From Litchfieldella anticariensis FP35 = DSM 16096 (GTDB lineage: Bacteria > Pseudomonadota > Gammaproteobacteria > Pseudomonadales > Halomonadaceae), in NCBI RefSeq assembly GCF_000409775.1, contig NZ_KE332388.1, positions 309,462 through 373,461 of the forward strand: 64,000 nucleotides of DNA, written 5' to 3'. The notes below the pieces were generated by a model. It made no database searches. It worked only from the letters and a program-made list of their open reading frames with translations, and had not been told where the DNA came from. Position numbers and translations under genes: made by a program. The number at the start of each line of letters is the position of its first letter. Within the stretch, counting starts at the first letter, position 1. Shown here in pieces: positions 36,626-45,881 of this stretch.

Positions 36626-37456
36626 TTAAAAGCTTATTGGAATATTGTAGGCCCTCAGTGCATTACGGCCGAAGATTCCGCTGGTGTCGGAGACGCTTTC
36701 GAGCAGTTGCTCTGCTGCCATGAGCCATTGCCTGTAGTCGCCGGCCAGCAGGCAGACCGGCCAGTCGCTTCCCCAGATCAGCCGCTCCGCTCCGAAGCAA
36801 TCCAGCAGGTGATCGACGTAGGGTTTCAGGTCATCAAGGGACCATCCTTCATTGGCTTCCGTGACCAGACCGGAGAGCTTGCAGTAGGCATTGGTGTTTG
36901 CCGCCAGCTCGGCCATCTGCCGGGCCCACGGGTCGAACTCTTCGCTACGAATCCGGGGTTTCGAGGCGTGATCGATCACCACAGGCATCTCGGGGTGGCG
37001 CTGCAAGAGTTGCAACAGGTTGGCCAGGTGTTGGGGAAGCGTCAGGGCATCGAGGGTCAGATCGGTGGCGATCATAGCCTTGAAGGCCCGTTCCAGCTCG
37101 GGCTTGAGCATCCAGTCCGGATCGGGGATATCCTGAATCATGGGGCGCAGACCCACTACTTTCGGCTGCTCCGCCAGTTGTGCGATCTCCGACTCCACGT
37201 CCGGACCTTCAAAATCCACCCAGCCAACCACGCCTTTGATGAAATCGTGCTTCTCGGCCAATGAGAGCAAGTATGCCGTTTCGGCCTTGGTGGGGGCTGC
37301 CTGGACCAGTACCGTGCCGTCGATGCCGTTCTGTACCAGAAGAGGGACAAGATTCTCGGGCAGGAAATCGCGATATAACTCGGTAAGTTCCGGTGTCAGC
37401 CAGCCGTAATCACCACGTGCGAGTTGCCAGAAATGTTGGTGAGCATCGACTCTCAT
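36626..37456 (-). CDS. Amidohydrolase-family sugar lactonase (L-fuconolactonase-like)
   Basis: A 276-residue COG3618 amidohydrolase. The HxH-type metal site is at the N-terminus (RVDAHQHFW), a second histidine is in VVIDHASKP, and the catalytic Asp is in LIWGSDWPVCLL. The family includes L-fucono-1,5-lactonase and L-rhamnono-lactonase. It would open the aldonolactone made by the dehydrogenase encoded at 45882. Its start overlaps the fucU stop by four bases, and both follow the GntR gene on the minus strand, forming the left arm of the fucose cluster. Confidence 0.83.
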   Translation of the reverse strand: MRVDAHQHFWQLARGDYGWLTPELTELYRDFLPENLVPLLVQNGIDGTVLVQAAPTKAETAYLLSLAEKHDFIKGVVGWVDFEGPDVESEIAQLAEQPKVVGLRPMIQDIPDPDWMLKPELERAFKAMIATDLTLDALTLPQHLANLLQLLQRHPEMPVVIDHASKPRIRSEEFDPWARQMAELAANTNAYCKLSGLVTEANEGWSLDDLKPYVDHLLDCFGAERLIWGSDWPVCLLAGDYRQWLMAAEQLLESVSDTSGIFGRNALRAYNIPISF

Positions 37457-37884
37457 GGCTGGACGATCCCCTTCTTGACGATGATATTGCCGTACAGACG
37501 CTGCTCGCCGGTCTGGACGATGGCGTAGGCGGAGCGGGCGCGTTCATAGAATGCGAAGCGCTCCAGACCGGCAAGCTGGGCAGGATGATCGGCGGTCCGG
37601 TCGATGATCTCCTGAAAGGCGGCGACGATGTCGGGCTCCGCATCGGGGTCGTCTACCACCTGCATGGTCAGTGCCGGTTTCGGGTCGAACGTGTCCAGTG
37701 GCATCAACTGCAGAACGGCGCCCAGTGTCTCGGTCGCCGATACGCCATCCAGCCGGATCACGCGAAGGGCGCAACTCTCGGCCGGGAAATTGGCATCAGC
37801 AATGACGATTTCATCACCATGGCCCATTGCCCGCAGCGCATGGAGCAGATCCGGTGACAGAATCGCGGGGATGTTGCGTAGCAT
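37453..37884 (-). CDS. fucU: L-fucose mutarotase (RbsD/FucU family)
   Basis: A 143-residue FucU. The N-terminus MLRNIPAILSPDLLHALRAMGHGDEIVIADANFPA carries the substrate-binding His and Asp of the family, and the Tyr-containing C-terminus ends RLYGNIIVKKG. It interconverts alpha and beta anomers of L-fucose (or related sugars), producing the anomer the dehydrogenase uses. It lies between the GntR gene and the lactonase. Confidence 0.88.
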   Translation of the reverse strand: MLRNIPAILSPDLLHALRAMGHGDEIVIADANFPAESCALRVIRLDGVSATETLGAVLQLMPLDTFDPKPALTMQVVDDPDAEPDIVAAFQEIIDRTADHPAQLAGLERFAFYERARSAYAIVQTGEQRLYGNIIVKKGIVQP

Positions 37885-37943
37885 GCGCCCTCTCCTCTTT
37901 GAGCTGTGTCGCGTTCGACCTTCGGCTACCGGGGCTGAGCCGG

Positions 37944-38657
37944 TCAGCGCGAGCGAAAATACTCGGGATGCAGCCGTTCCAACGGTTCGAGACGGGGGAT
38001 CAGTTGTCTCAGATGCGCTTTCATCGCTGCTTGAGCGGCCGCCGGATCGCCGGCGCGGATGGCGTCGAGCACCCGCTGGTGCTCCTTGACGGCTCCCGCG
38101 GGGCGGCCTTCTTCTGGTAGCAACAACATGCGCGCACGTTTGAGCTGCAACGAAACGTTGCCGGCGACCAGAGAGACGCCGGGAAATCCGGTGAACTCCA
38201 TGATCAGTTCGTGAAACTCCTCATCCGCCGTGTAAAAGCCTGAAAAATCACCGTCCTCTACCAAGAGTCGCTGCAGCCTGACATTGCGGGACAGTTGGGT
38301 CAGTTGCTCCTCGGTACGTTGCCGCGCCACTTTTTCGACTGCGGTGGTCTCCAATGCCTCTCTCAGGAAGCAGGCCTCCCGAATCTCCTCCATCGAGAAG
38401 GAGGACACGCGGGTGGCGGACTGGGGGATGACATCCACCAACCCCTCTTGGGACAAGCGTGCGATCGCTTCGGATACCGGTGATCGAGACACCCCCAGCT
38501 GTTCGCACAGGGCGCCTTTTTTCAGCACCGTTCCCGGTGGCAAGGCCAGGGATAGAATCGCCTCGCGCAGCGACTGGTAGACGCGCTGCGCCAATGAACC
38601 GCTCAGGCTCTCTATATCCGTCAATCCAGCCATACCCATAGCTACCGTCTCGTTCAC
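37944..38657 (-). CDS. GntR/FCD-family regulator of the fucose cluster
   Basis: A 237-residue FadR-type regulator. The winged helix is at about 20-90 (LAQRVYQSLREAILSLALPPG, then LCEQLGVSRSPVSEAIARLSQEGLV), followed by the all-helical FCD ligand domain with FYTADEEFHELIMEFTGFP and a C-terminal AMKAHLRQLI. It is divergent from the UxaA-type dehydratase gene, and a perfect 18-bp palindrome (38680-38697) lies between them, the probable binding site for both arms. The ligand is likely a pathway intermediate. Confidence 0.87.
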   Translation of the reverse strand: MNETVAMGMAGLTDIESLSGSLAQRVYQSLREAILSLALPPGTVLKKGALCEQLGVSRSPVSEAIARLSQEGLVDVIPQSATRVSSFSMEEIREACFLREALETTAVEKVARQRTEEQLTQLSRNVRLQRLLVEDGDFSGFYTADEEFHELIMEFTGFPGVSLVAGNVSLQLKRARMLLLPEEGRPAGAVKEHQRVLDAIRAGDPAAAQAAMKAHLRQLIPRLEPLERLHPEYFRSR

Positions 38658-38679
38658 AACATTCTCCTTACAGGCGCAC

Positions 38680-38697
38680 CAACTAACATGTTAGTTG
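38680..38697. promoter_or_regulatory. GntR operator: perfect 18-bp palindrome
   Basis: CAACTAACATGTTAGTTG, a perfect dyad in the divergent region between the GntR gene (start 38657) and the dehydratase gene (start 38774). The layout fits a single site repressing both promoters. Confidence 0.8.
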
Positions 38698-38773
38698 ACA
38701 CATGCAGCACCCAATGTTACTTGTAATATAACCTAAACAGCAACAACTATGAATTTCCTCTGGGAGACGCTGG

Positions 38774-40297
38774 ATGAGCGCGACGCAACCCACTCTCCGC
38801 TTGCACCCGAACGACAACGTGGTCGTTGCGCTCGCGGATATTCCGGCGGGACATGAACTGGTCGGGATCGCCGACGCCTTGCAGCAACCGGTTCCGCGAG
38901 GTCACAAGATTGCGTCGCATCCCATCGAGGCTGGACGAAATGTCATTCGTTACGGCCAGATCATTGGTCAAGCGAAACAGGACATCGTGCCGGGTGAGCA
39001 TGTCCATGTGCACAATCTCGGCATGGGGGAGCACACCCAGGAGTACGGCTTTGCCAGTCAGAGTGAACCGCTGCCACCTGCCGCGCAGAGCAGAACCTTC
39101 TTGGGTTATCGCCGGGCGGATGGGCGCGCCGGGACGCGCAACTACCTCGGCATTCTGACCTCGGTGAACTGTGCCGGCTCCGTGGCGCGCTTCATCGCCG
39201 AAGCGGCGGAAAAAAGCGATCTGCTGGACGCGTTTCCCAATATCGATGGCGTAGTGCCGATCGTGCACAGCACCGGCTGCGGCATGTCCGGCAAGGATGA
39301 GGGGTACGCGACGCTGTTTCGCACCCTGGCCGGTTACGCTCAGAACCCCAATTTCGGCGGCATACTCCTGGTAGGCCTGGGCTGCGAGGTGATGCAGATT
39401 GACGGTCTGGTCGGCGACCGCGAGATCCGTGCCGATGGCGCCTTGCGTTATATGACGATCCAGGCCGAGGGCGGTACCCGCAAGACTATCGAGCGCGGTC
39501 TGGAGGAGCTAAGGGGAATCGCCGAGATCGCCAACAGAGCACAGCGTGTGCCGGTGCCGGTGTCCGAAATCACGGTGGGGATGCAGTGCGGCGGTTCCGA
39601 CGGCTACTCCGGCATCACCGCCAATCCGGCGCTGGGTTTCGCCTCCGACCTGTTGGTGCGCCACGGAGGCACCACCATTCTGTCGGAAACCTCCGAGATC
39701 TACGGCGCCGAGCATCTATTGACCCGTCGCGCCGTCTCGGCGGCGGTGGGGGAAAAACTGATCGCCCGCGTGCGCTGGTGGGAGGACTACTGCGCGCGCA
39801 ACGGCGGTGAGTTGGACAACAATCCCAGCCCCGGCAACAAGCGTGGCGGCTTGACCACGATTCTCGAGAAGTCCCTGGGTGCGGTCGCCAAGAGTGGGGC
39901 GGCCCCGCTGACCGATGTTTATCGTTTTGCCGAGAAGATCGACAAGCACGGCTTCGTGTTCATGGACAGTCCGGGATTCGATCCCTGCTCCGTCACCGGT
40001 CAGGTGGCCTCCGGTGCCAATCTCATCGTCTTCACTACCGGCCGGGGGTCGGTATCCGGTTTCAAGCCCAGCCCCTGCATCAAGCTGGCGACCAACTCCG
40101 AGATGTACCGGCGCCTATGCGAGGACATGGACCTCAATTGCGGCGATATCGTCACCGAAGGGGTTTCCATTGAGGAAAAGGGCCACGAGCTGTTCGAGTT
40201 GATCATCCGGGTGGCCTCCGGCGAGCAGACCAAAAGTGAAATGCTTGGATTCGGCGGTGCGGAGTTCGTGCCCTGGCAGATCGGCGCGGTGATGTAG
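38774..40297 (+). CDS. UxaA-family sugar acid dehydratase (probable L-fuconate dehydratase)
   Basis: A 507-residue protein of the altronate/galactarate dehydratase family. A SAF-type N-terminal domain (about 10-95, VVVALADIPAGHELV and KIASHPIEAGRNVIRYGQIIG) precedes the UxaA catalytic part, with GRAGTRNYLGIL, HSTGCGM, GLGCE and MQCGGSDGYSG cysteines that may hold iron. In this setting it would dehydrate L-fuconate to 2-keto-3-deoxy-L-fuconate, replacing the enolase-superfamily enzyme used elsewhere; the Campylobacter jejuni fucose locus also has a UxaA-like protein. It is the first gene of the right arm. Confidence 0.8.
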   Translation: MSATQPTLRLHPNDNVVVALADIPAGHELVGIADALQQPVPRGHKIASHPIEAGRNVIRYGQIIGQAKQDIVPGEHVHVHNLGMGEHTQEYGFASQSEPLPPAAQSRTFLGYRRADGRAGTRNYLGILTSVNCAGSVARFIAEAAEKSDLLDAFPNIDGVVPIVHSTGCGMSGKDEGYATLFRTLAGYAQNPNFGGILLVGLGCEVMQIDGLVGDREIRADGALRYMTIQAEGGTRKTIERGLEELRGIAEIANRAQRVPVPVSEITVGMQCGGSDGYSGITANPALGFASDLLVRHGGTTILSETSEIYGAEHLLTRRAVSAAVGEKLIARVRWWEDYCARNGGELDNNPSPGNKRGGLTTILEKSLGAVAKSGAAPLTDVYRFAEKIDKHGFVFMDSPGFDPCSVTGQVASGANLIVFTTGRGSVSGFKPSPCIKLATNSEMYRRLCEDMDLNCGDIVTEGVSIEEKGHELFELIIRVASGEQTKSEMLGFGGAEFVPWQIGAVM

Positions 40298-40390
40298 GCA
40301 TGTATCGATGATCGACCATCCAATGGCAACTGGTCGCCGAGCGGCGCGGAAAGCCGGGCAGGAAAAAAGATAACAGTTGGAGACACATCC

Positions 40391-41140
40391 ATGCGGCTTG
40401 AAGGCAAGACCATTTTCATCACGGCAGCGGGTCAGGGGATGGGCCGTGCCAGTGCGCTGGCCTGCGCGGCCGAGGGGGCCAGGGTGGTCGCGACCGACGT
40501 GAATGAAGAGACGCTGGAGAGGCTGGGCTCGGCTTCCGCCAGCATCGAGACGTACCGGCTGGACGTGACGGATGCGCATGCGGTACGGGAAATGGTGGCA
40601 CGGCTGCCGGATTTGGATGGGCTGTTCAACTGCGCCGGTCATGTCCATCACGGCACCATCCTCGATCTGTCCGTCGAGGAGTGGGAGTTCAGCGTCAACC
40701 TGAACGTGACCTCCATGATTCGTCTCAGCCGCGCATTTTTACCCGGTATGTTGAAACGGGCGGAGAACGGCGGTACGGCGGCGATCCTGAACATGGCATC
40801 CATGGCCTCGTCGATCAAGGGTTTTCCGATGCGTACGGCCTATGGCGCCACCAAGGCGGCGGTGATCGGCCTGACCAAGGCAATCGCCGCGGATTTCGTC
40901 AAACAGGGGATACGCTGCAACGCGATCTGCCCCGGTACCGTGGATACACCCTCCCTGCGCGGCCGCATCGCGGCGGCGGCCGATCCGGTGCAGGCGGAAA
41001 AGGACTTTATCGCCCGCCAGCCGATGGGGCGCCTGGCAGAGGTGTCCGATATCACGCCTCTGGTCGTATATCTGCTGAGCGATGAGAGCAGGTTCGTCAC
41101 CGGCCAGGCGATGCTGGTCGATGGCGGCGTCACCATCTGA
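40391..41140 (+). CDS. SDR dehydrogenase, probable 2-keto-3-deoxy-L-fuconate dehydrogenase
   Basis: A 249-residue classical SDR. TAAGQGMGRASA is the NAD motif, NCAGHVHHG the NNAG position, NMASMAS the catalytic Ser, and YGATKAAV the YxxxK. The overall sequence looks like the fuconate/rhamnonate-pathway keto-deoxy dehydrogenases. It would oxidise 2-keto-3-deoxy-L-fuconate to 2,4-diketo-3-deoxy-L-fuconate with NAD. It sits between the dehydratase and the ABC transporter. Confidence 0.82.
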   Translation: MRLEGKTIFITAAGQGMGRASALACAAEGARVVATDVNEETLERLGSASASIETYRLDVTDAHAVREMVARLPDLDGLFNCAGHVHHGTILDLSVEEWEFSVNLNVTSMIRLSRAFLPGMLKRAENGGTAAILNMASMASSIKGFPMRTAYGATKAAVIGLTKAIAADFVKQGIRCNAICPGTVDTPSLRGRIAAAADPVQAEKDFIARQPMGRLAEVSDITPLVVYLLSDESRFVTGQAMLVDGGVTI

Positions 41141-41196
41141 GACAAATCCAGACAACAGGTACTGACTGCCGATAGAAGAATTAAAGAGGGCGCCAG

Positions 41197-42723
41197 GTGA
41201 CACGACTCGTTGAAATGAAGGGCATCGAAAAGCGCTTTCCCGGCGTGCATGCCCTGAAAAACATCCACTTCGACCTGCACGCGGGTGAGGTGCACGCCCT
41301 GATGGGGGAGAACGGCGCCGGCAAATCCACGTTGATGAAGGTGCTTTCCGGTATCTATCAGCCCGATAGCGGCGAGTTCCGCATCGACGGCGAACCAGTG
41401 CAACCGCAGGGACCACGCGAAGCGCAGACGCTGGGGGTCGGCATCATCCATCAGGAACTGAGCCTGATGAACGATCTCACCGTGGCCCAGAACGTGTTTA
41501 TCGGCCGCGAGCCACGCCGCTCTTTTGGGCGACTGGACGAAGCCGAACTGAATCGCCAGGCATCGAAGATATTCGAGGCGATGAACCTGCAACTGGATCC
41601 GAAGGCGGTCGTCGGCGACCTGACCATCGCCAAGCAACAAATGATCGAGATCGCCAAGGCACTCTCCTACCGCTCCCGCATCCTGATCATGGATGAGCCC
41701 ACGGCAGCCCTTAACGATACAGAGGTAGCTGAGCTGTTCGCCATTATCCGTCAGCTCAAGGCCGAAGGCGTGGGCATCGTCTATATCAGCCACAAGATGG
41801 ACGAGATCAAGCAGATCGCGGACCGCGTCACGGTGATGCGCGACGGCGAGTACGTGGCCACGGTACAGGCCGCCGACACGCCGCTGAGCCGGATCATCTC
41901 GATGATGGTCGGCCGTGAAGTCAGCGAGCAGCCGCTCCAGGTACCCAATACCTCCGCCAACGAAGTGGTGCTCGAAGTGAAGGGGCTCAACCGCGGCAGG
42001 GAGATTCGCGATGTCGGTTTCGATCTGAGAAGAGGCGAGATCCTGGGCTTCGCCGGCCTGATGGGCTCCGGCAGAACCGAGGTGGCGCGCGCGATCTTCG
42101 GTGCCGACCCGATCGATGCCGGCGAGATCCACGTGCATGGCAAACCCGCGAGGATCGGCTCACCGTATGACGCGGTACGCCTGAGGATCGGCTATCTGTC
42201 GGAGGATCGCAAGCACTTCGGTCTGGCGACGGGCATGGATGTGCGGGCCAACGTCGCGATGACCTGCCTGGACAAGTTCTCCAACGCCGTCGGCGTTCTG
42301 GATGAGTCCGAAATGCAGGCTGTCGCTCAACGCTATATCCAGCAACTCGGCATACGTACGCCGTCGGACAAGCAGCAGGTGACGTTGTTGTCGGGCGGCA
42401 ATCAGCAAAAGGTGGTGATCGCCAAATGGCTGCTGCGCGACTGTGACATCCTGATCTTCGACGAGCCCACACGCGGTATCGATGTGGGGGCCAAGTCGGA
42501 GATCTACAAACTGCTGGAGGCGCTGGCCGAACAGGGGTGCGCCATCATCGTGATCTCCTCCGAACTGCCCGAGGTGATGAGGCTGAGTCACCGCATTGCC
42601 GTCATGTGCGAAGGGCGTCTGACCGGCATCCTGCCGGGCGGAGAGAACACTACACAAGAACGGATCATGGCACTGGCCACGCAGCGAGACGCTGTCATGA
42701 GCCTGGCAGGAGAACGAGAATGA
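41197..42723 (+). CDS. Sugar ABC transporter ATPase (RbsA-type, duplicated)
   Basis: A 508-residue protein with two ABC domains. The N-terminal half has Walker [17 protein letters not shown], the LTIAKQQM signature region and Walker [11 protein letters not shown]. In the second half the Walker A is degenerate ([16 protein letters not shown]), with [15 protein letters not shown] and [13 protein letters not shown], normal for the RbsA/MglA type. It starts at GTG 41197 after AAGAGGG. It energises pentose/deoxyhexose uptake with the next two genes; the stop overlaps the permease start. Confidence 0.9.
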   Translation: MTRLVEMKGIEKRFPGVHALKNIHFDLHAGEVHALMGENGAGKSTLMKVLSGIYQPDSGEFRIDGEPVQPQGPREAQTLGVGIIHQELSLMNDLTVAQNVFIGREPRRSFGRLDEAELNRQASKIFEAMNLQLDPKAVVGDLTIAKQQMIEIAKALSYRSRILIMDEPTAALNDTEVAELFAIIRQLKAEGVGIVYISHKMDEIKQIADRVTVMRDGEYVATVQAADTPLSRIISMMVGREVSEQPLQVPNTSANEVVLEVKGLNRGREIRDVGFDLRRGEILGFAGLMGSGRTEVARAIFGADPIDAGEIHVHGKPARIGSPYDAVRLRIGYLSEDRKHFGLATGMDVRANVAMTCLDKFSNAVGVLDESEMQAVAQRYIQQLGIRTPSDKQQVTLLSGGNQQKVVIAKWLLRDCDILIFDEPTRGIDVGAKSEIYKLLEALAEQGCAIIVISSELPEVMRLSHRIAVMCEGRLTGILPGGENTTQERIMALATQRDAVMSLAGERE

Positions 42724-43739
42724 CGACGACTGCGCAAACCAAACCCTCGAACCTGCAATCCAAAAGCCCGCTCCAGCGCTTGATGAAAGCCGTCGCACAC
42801 CAGCGTCTGCTGGCCTTTACCAGTCTAGTGATACTGCTGATCGCCTTTTCGCTGGCCTCGCCGAACTTCATGCAGACCTCGAACATGATCGCCATCCTGC
42901 AAGCGACTTCTGTCAACGGCGTACTGGCCGTGGCCGCGACCCTGGTGATCATCACCGGTGGTATCGACCTCTCCGTGGGTACCCTGATGACCTTTACTGC
43001 CGTCATTGCCGGTGTGGTCCTGACCTATGCCGGACTGCCGCTGCCGCTGGGTGTGCTGGCCGCCATCGGCGCGGGTGCCTTCTGCGGCCTCTGCTCCGGC
43101 ACCTTCATCGCCAAGATGAAGATCCCCCCTTTCATCGCCACCCTGGGCATGATGCTGATCCTGAAAGGGCTGTCGCTGGTGATCTCCGGCACCCGTCCGA
43201 TCTACTTCAACGATACGCCGGGGTTCGATCAGATCTCCCGTGGCTCGCTGATCGGGGAACTGATCCCGGCGCTGCCGATCCCCAACGGCGTGTTGATCCT
43301 GTTCCTGGTGGCCGGGGCTGCCGCCTACATTCTCGGCCGCACCGTACTGGGACGCTACACCTTCGCGCTGGGCTCCAATGAAGAGGCCGTGCGCCTGTCA
43401 GGCGTCAATACCGACCGCTGGAAGATCGCCGTCTACGCCCTTGCCGGTGGCATCTGCGGTATCGGCGGCCTGTTGATCGCGTCCCGCCTCAACTCGGCGC
43501 AACCGGCTCTGGGCCTTGGCTATGAACTGGAGGCGATCGCGGCAGTGGTGATCGGCGGCACCTCGCTGGCCGGTGGCCGCGGCACCATCCTCGGCACCCT
43601 GATCGGTGCGCTGATCATGGCGGTGCTGACCAACGGCCTACGCGTGCTCTCGGTGGCCCAGGAGTGGCAGACCGTAGTGACCGGGGCAATCATCATCCTC
43701 GCGGTCTATGCCGATATGGTGCGCAAAAAGAGAGCCTGA
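42720..43739 (+). CDS. Sugar ABC transporter permease (RbsC-type)
   Basis: A 339-residue inner-membrane permease with about ten helices. The conserved segment [11 protein letters not shown] is present, as are [19 protein letters not shown] (the EAA-like loop that contacts the ATPase) and [22 protein letters not shown] use the ATG at 42720, overlapping the ATPase stop (ATGA); the open frame extends 61 codons upstream inside the ATPase gene and is not real. It acts with the binding protein at 43837. Confidence 0.9.
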   Translation: MTTTAQTKPSNLQSKSPLQRLMKAVAHQRLLAFTSLVILLIAFSLASPNFMQTSNMIAILQATSVNGVLAVAATLVIITGGIDLSVGTLMTFTAVIAGVVLTYAGLPLPLGVLAAIGAGAFCGLCSGTFIAKMKIPPFIATLGMMLILKGLSLVISGTRPIYFNDTPGFDQISRGSLIGELIPALPIPNGVLILFLVAGAAAYILGRTVLGRYTFALGSNEEAVRLSGVNTDRWKIAVYALAGGICGIGGLLIASRLNSAQPALGLGYELEAIAAVVIGGTSLAGGRGTILGTLIGALIMAVLTNGLRVLSVAQEWQTVVTGAIIILAVYADMVRKKRA

Positions 43740-43836
43740 GGCTTGAACACCCAACCCGTTGCTTGACCAGGAAAAAGGGGAGCTTATCTCCCCCTGTTCC
43801 ACCGCGAAAACAACAACATCAATAGAGGAAAACGCC

Positions 43837-44787
43837 ATGTTGTCACGTCGCACTTTCCTGAGCGCCCTCGGCGCCTTGACCCTTGCCACCACCATCCCTG
43901 TTGCCGCCATGGCACAGGACGAGATGTATATCCCGCTGATCTCGAAAGGCTTCCAGCATCAGTTCTGGCAGGCGGTAAAAGCCGGTGCGGATCAGGCAGC
44001 CACCGAGTTCGGCGTCAGAATCACCTTCGAAGGGCCGGATAGCGAAGCGATGGTCGATCGCCAGATCGACATGCTGGCGGCGGCACTGGCAAACAAACCC
44101 GCTGCCATCGGCTTCGCCGCCCTGGACAGTCAGGCCGCGATCCCACTGCTGCGTGAAGCCGATGAAGCCGGTATCCCGATCATTGCGTTCGACAGCGGCG
44201 TGGACAGCGATATTCCGGTGACCACAGCAACTACCGACAACCTGGCCGCGGCGGCACTGGCGGCTGACAAGATGGCCGAACAGATCGGCGGTCAAGGCAA
44301 GGTGGCCGTGGTGGCGCATGACCAGACCAGCCGTACCGGTATCGATCGTCGCGACGGTTTTCTCGAGCGCATGCAGGAGGCCTATCCCGATATCGACGTG
44401 GTCACGGTGCAGTATGGCCAGGGTGACCAGCTCAGATCCACCGAAGTCGCCAAGGCGATTCTGACCGCCAATCCCGATCTGGATGGCATGTTCGGTACCA
44501 ATGAAGGCTCCGCCATCGGCATCGTCAACGCGCTGCAGGAGATGAATACCGGCGATCTGGTCGTGATCGGCTACGACTCCGGCAAGATACAGACCGATGC
44601 CATCCGCAATGGACTGATGGACGGCGCGATCACCCAGAACCCGGTGGGTATCGGTTACGAGACGGTGAAAGCCGCGGTGATGGCGGCCAATGGCGAGACA
44701 CTGCCCGAGGTGATCGACACCGGCTTCTATTACTACGACAAGACCAATATCGACGATCCGGAGATCGCCGCCGTTCTTTACGATTGA
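43837..44787 (+). CDS. Sugar ABC transporter periplasmic binding protein
   Basis: A 316-residue RbsB-type binding protein. The twin-arginine-like N-terminus MLSRRTFLSALGALTLATTIPVAAMAQ gives export, possibly by Tat. The mature part begins DEMYIPLISKGFQHQFWQAV, with AIGFAALDSQAAIPLL, IIAFDSGVDS and GYDSGKIQTDA as typical ligand-site segments. The ATG at 43837 is preceded by AGAGGA. It is the last gene before a tandem pair of strong terminators and probably binds L-fucose or a related sugar. Confidence 0.88.
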   Translation: MLSRRTFLSALGALTLATTIPVAAMAQDEMYIPLISKGFQHQFWQAVKAGADQAATEFGVRITFEGPDSEAMVDRQIDMLAAALANKPAAIGFAALDSQAAIPLLREADEAGIPIIAFDSGVDSDIPVTTATTDNLAAAALAADKMAEQIGGQGKVAVVAHDQTSRTGIDRRDGFLERMQEAYPDIDVVTVQYGQGDQLRSTEVAKAILTANPDLDGMFGTNEGSAIGIVNALQEMNTGDLVVIGYDSGKIQTDAIRNGLMDGAITQNPVGIGYETVKAAVMAANGETLPEVIDTGFYYYDKTNIDDPEIAAVLYD

Positions 44788-44809
44788 AGCCCCCTTGTTG
44801 TGCCCCCTT

Positions 44810-44837
44810 GAGAGGGGCTTCGGCCCCTCTCTTTTTT
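44810..44837 (+). terminator. Intrinsic terminator, copy 1
   Basis: Stem GAGAGGGGC / GCCCCTCTC (9 bp), UUCG tetraloop, then six Ts. It lies 22 bases after the binding-protein stop. Confidence 0.93.
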
Positions 44838-44920
44838 AATTCAGCGATCGATCGATAGGGAACCAGCATGAAACAGATTGCCGCCGTTCTTTACGATCGA
44901 CCCCCTTGTTGTGCCCCCTT

Positions 44921-44948
44921 GAGAGGGGCTTCGGCCCCTCTCTTTTTT
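44921..44948 (+). terminator. Intrinsic terminator, copy 2
   Basis: Identical stem, UUCG loop and six Ts, 111 bp after copy 1 and 32 bases before the FAH gene start. Confidence 0.93.
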
Positions 44949-44980
44949 AATTCAGCGGTCAATCTCGATAGGAAACCAGG

Positions 44981-45835
44981 ATGAAACTTCTGCGTCATGG
45001 CCCCCCCGGACAGGAAAAACCCGGTCTGCTCGATGACAGAGGACAGGTCAGGGATCTTTCCGGTGTCGTGCCGGATATCGCCGGCGATGTGCTGACCCGT
45101 GAGGGTATCGAAAGGTTGAAAGGGCTGGATATCGCACAATTGCCTGTCGTCACCGGGACACCGCAACAGGATCTGCGTCTCGGACCCTGCGTCGTTGGTG
45201 TGGGAAAGTTCATCTGCATCGGCCTCAACTATGCCGACCATGCCGAAGAGTCGGGGATGCCGGTACCGCCGGAGCCAGTGATCTTCGGTAAATGGACCTC
45301 CGCCATCGTCGGCCCGAACGACGATGTGGTGATTCCGCAAGGGTCCGAAAAAACCGACTGGGAGGTGGAACTAGGCGTGGTGATCGGTACCGGCGGTGCC
45401 TATATCGATGAGGCCGACGCCATGAATCATGTGGCCGGTTTCTGCATCATCAATGACGTGTCCGAGCGTGAATATCAGCTCGAGCGCTCCGGTACCTGGG
45501 ACAAGGGCAAGGGTTGCGACACCTTCGGACCCACCGGCCCCTGGCTGGTCACGCCCGATGAAGTCGGCGATTTCAACGATCTGGGTATCTGGCTGGAGGT
45601 GGACGGTCATCGCTACCAAAACGGTTCCACCGCGACCATGGTGTACAAGGTGCCCCACCTGATCGCCTACTGTAGCCGGTTCATGAGCCTGCAACCGGGC
45701 GATATCATCTCCACCGGCACGCCGCCAGGCGTGGGGCTGGGCCTGAATCCGCCCAAGTATCTGAAGGGCGGCGAGGTGATGCGCCTAGGTATCGACGGGC
45801 TGGGTGTGCAGGAGCAGAAGGTACGTAGGCTCTGA
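44981..45835 (+). CDS. FAH-family hydrolase, probable 2,4-diketo-3-deoxy-L-fuconate hydrolase
   Basis: A 284-residue fumarylacetoacetase-family enzyme. The metal ligands lie in VIFGKWTSAIVGPNDDV and DWEVELGVVIG (Glu/Asp), with YADHAEESG before them and GDIISTGTPPGVG near the C-terminus. In the fucose route it would cleave the diketo acid to pyruvate and lactate. The ATG at 44981 begins the second unit of the duplication. It lies after two terminators, so it needs either read-through or its own promoter. Confidence 0.83.
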   Translation: MKLLRHGPPGQEKPGLLDDRGQVRDLSGVVPDIAGDVLTREGIERLKGLDIAQLPVVTGTPQQDLRLGPCVVGVGKFICIGLNYADHAEESGMPVPPEPVIFGKWTSAIVGPNDDVVIPQGSEKTDWEVELGVVIGTGGAYIDEADAMNHVAGFCIINDVSEREYQLERSGTWDKGKGCDTFGPTGPWLVTPDEVGDFNDLGIWLEVDGHRYQNGSTATMVYKVPHLIAYCSRFMSLQPGDIISTGTPPGVGLGLNPPKYLKGGEVMRLGIDGLGVQEQKVRRL

Positions 45836-45881
45836 CGAACGTATGGCGCCGACTGAGTTGAGTGGAGTCCAGAGAGCCATC

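Larger units (their letters stand above)
44764..44989. repeat. Near-tandem duplication (two units of about 113 bp)
   Basis: Both units carry the same parts in the same order: the last codons of the binding-protein gene (GCCGCCGTTCTTTACGAT), a terminator, a ribosome-site region and an ATGAAA start. Unit 1 is about 44764-44876, unit 2 about 44877-44989. They differ by a two-base indel and by substitutions near the start, so the duplication is not very recent. Confidence 0.9.

Noticed and set aside
44868..44984. 38-codon open frame starting at the first ATGAAA of the duplication
   Set aside because: Its sequence is produced by the duplicated gene end and terminator, with no independent protein character; kept only as a possible leader in the findings, not as a gene.
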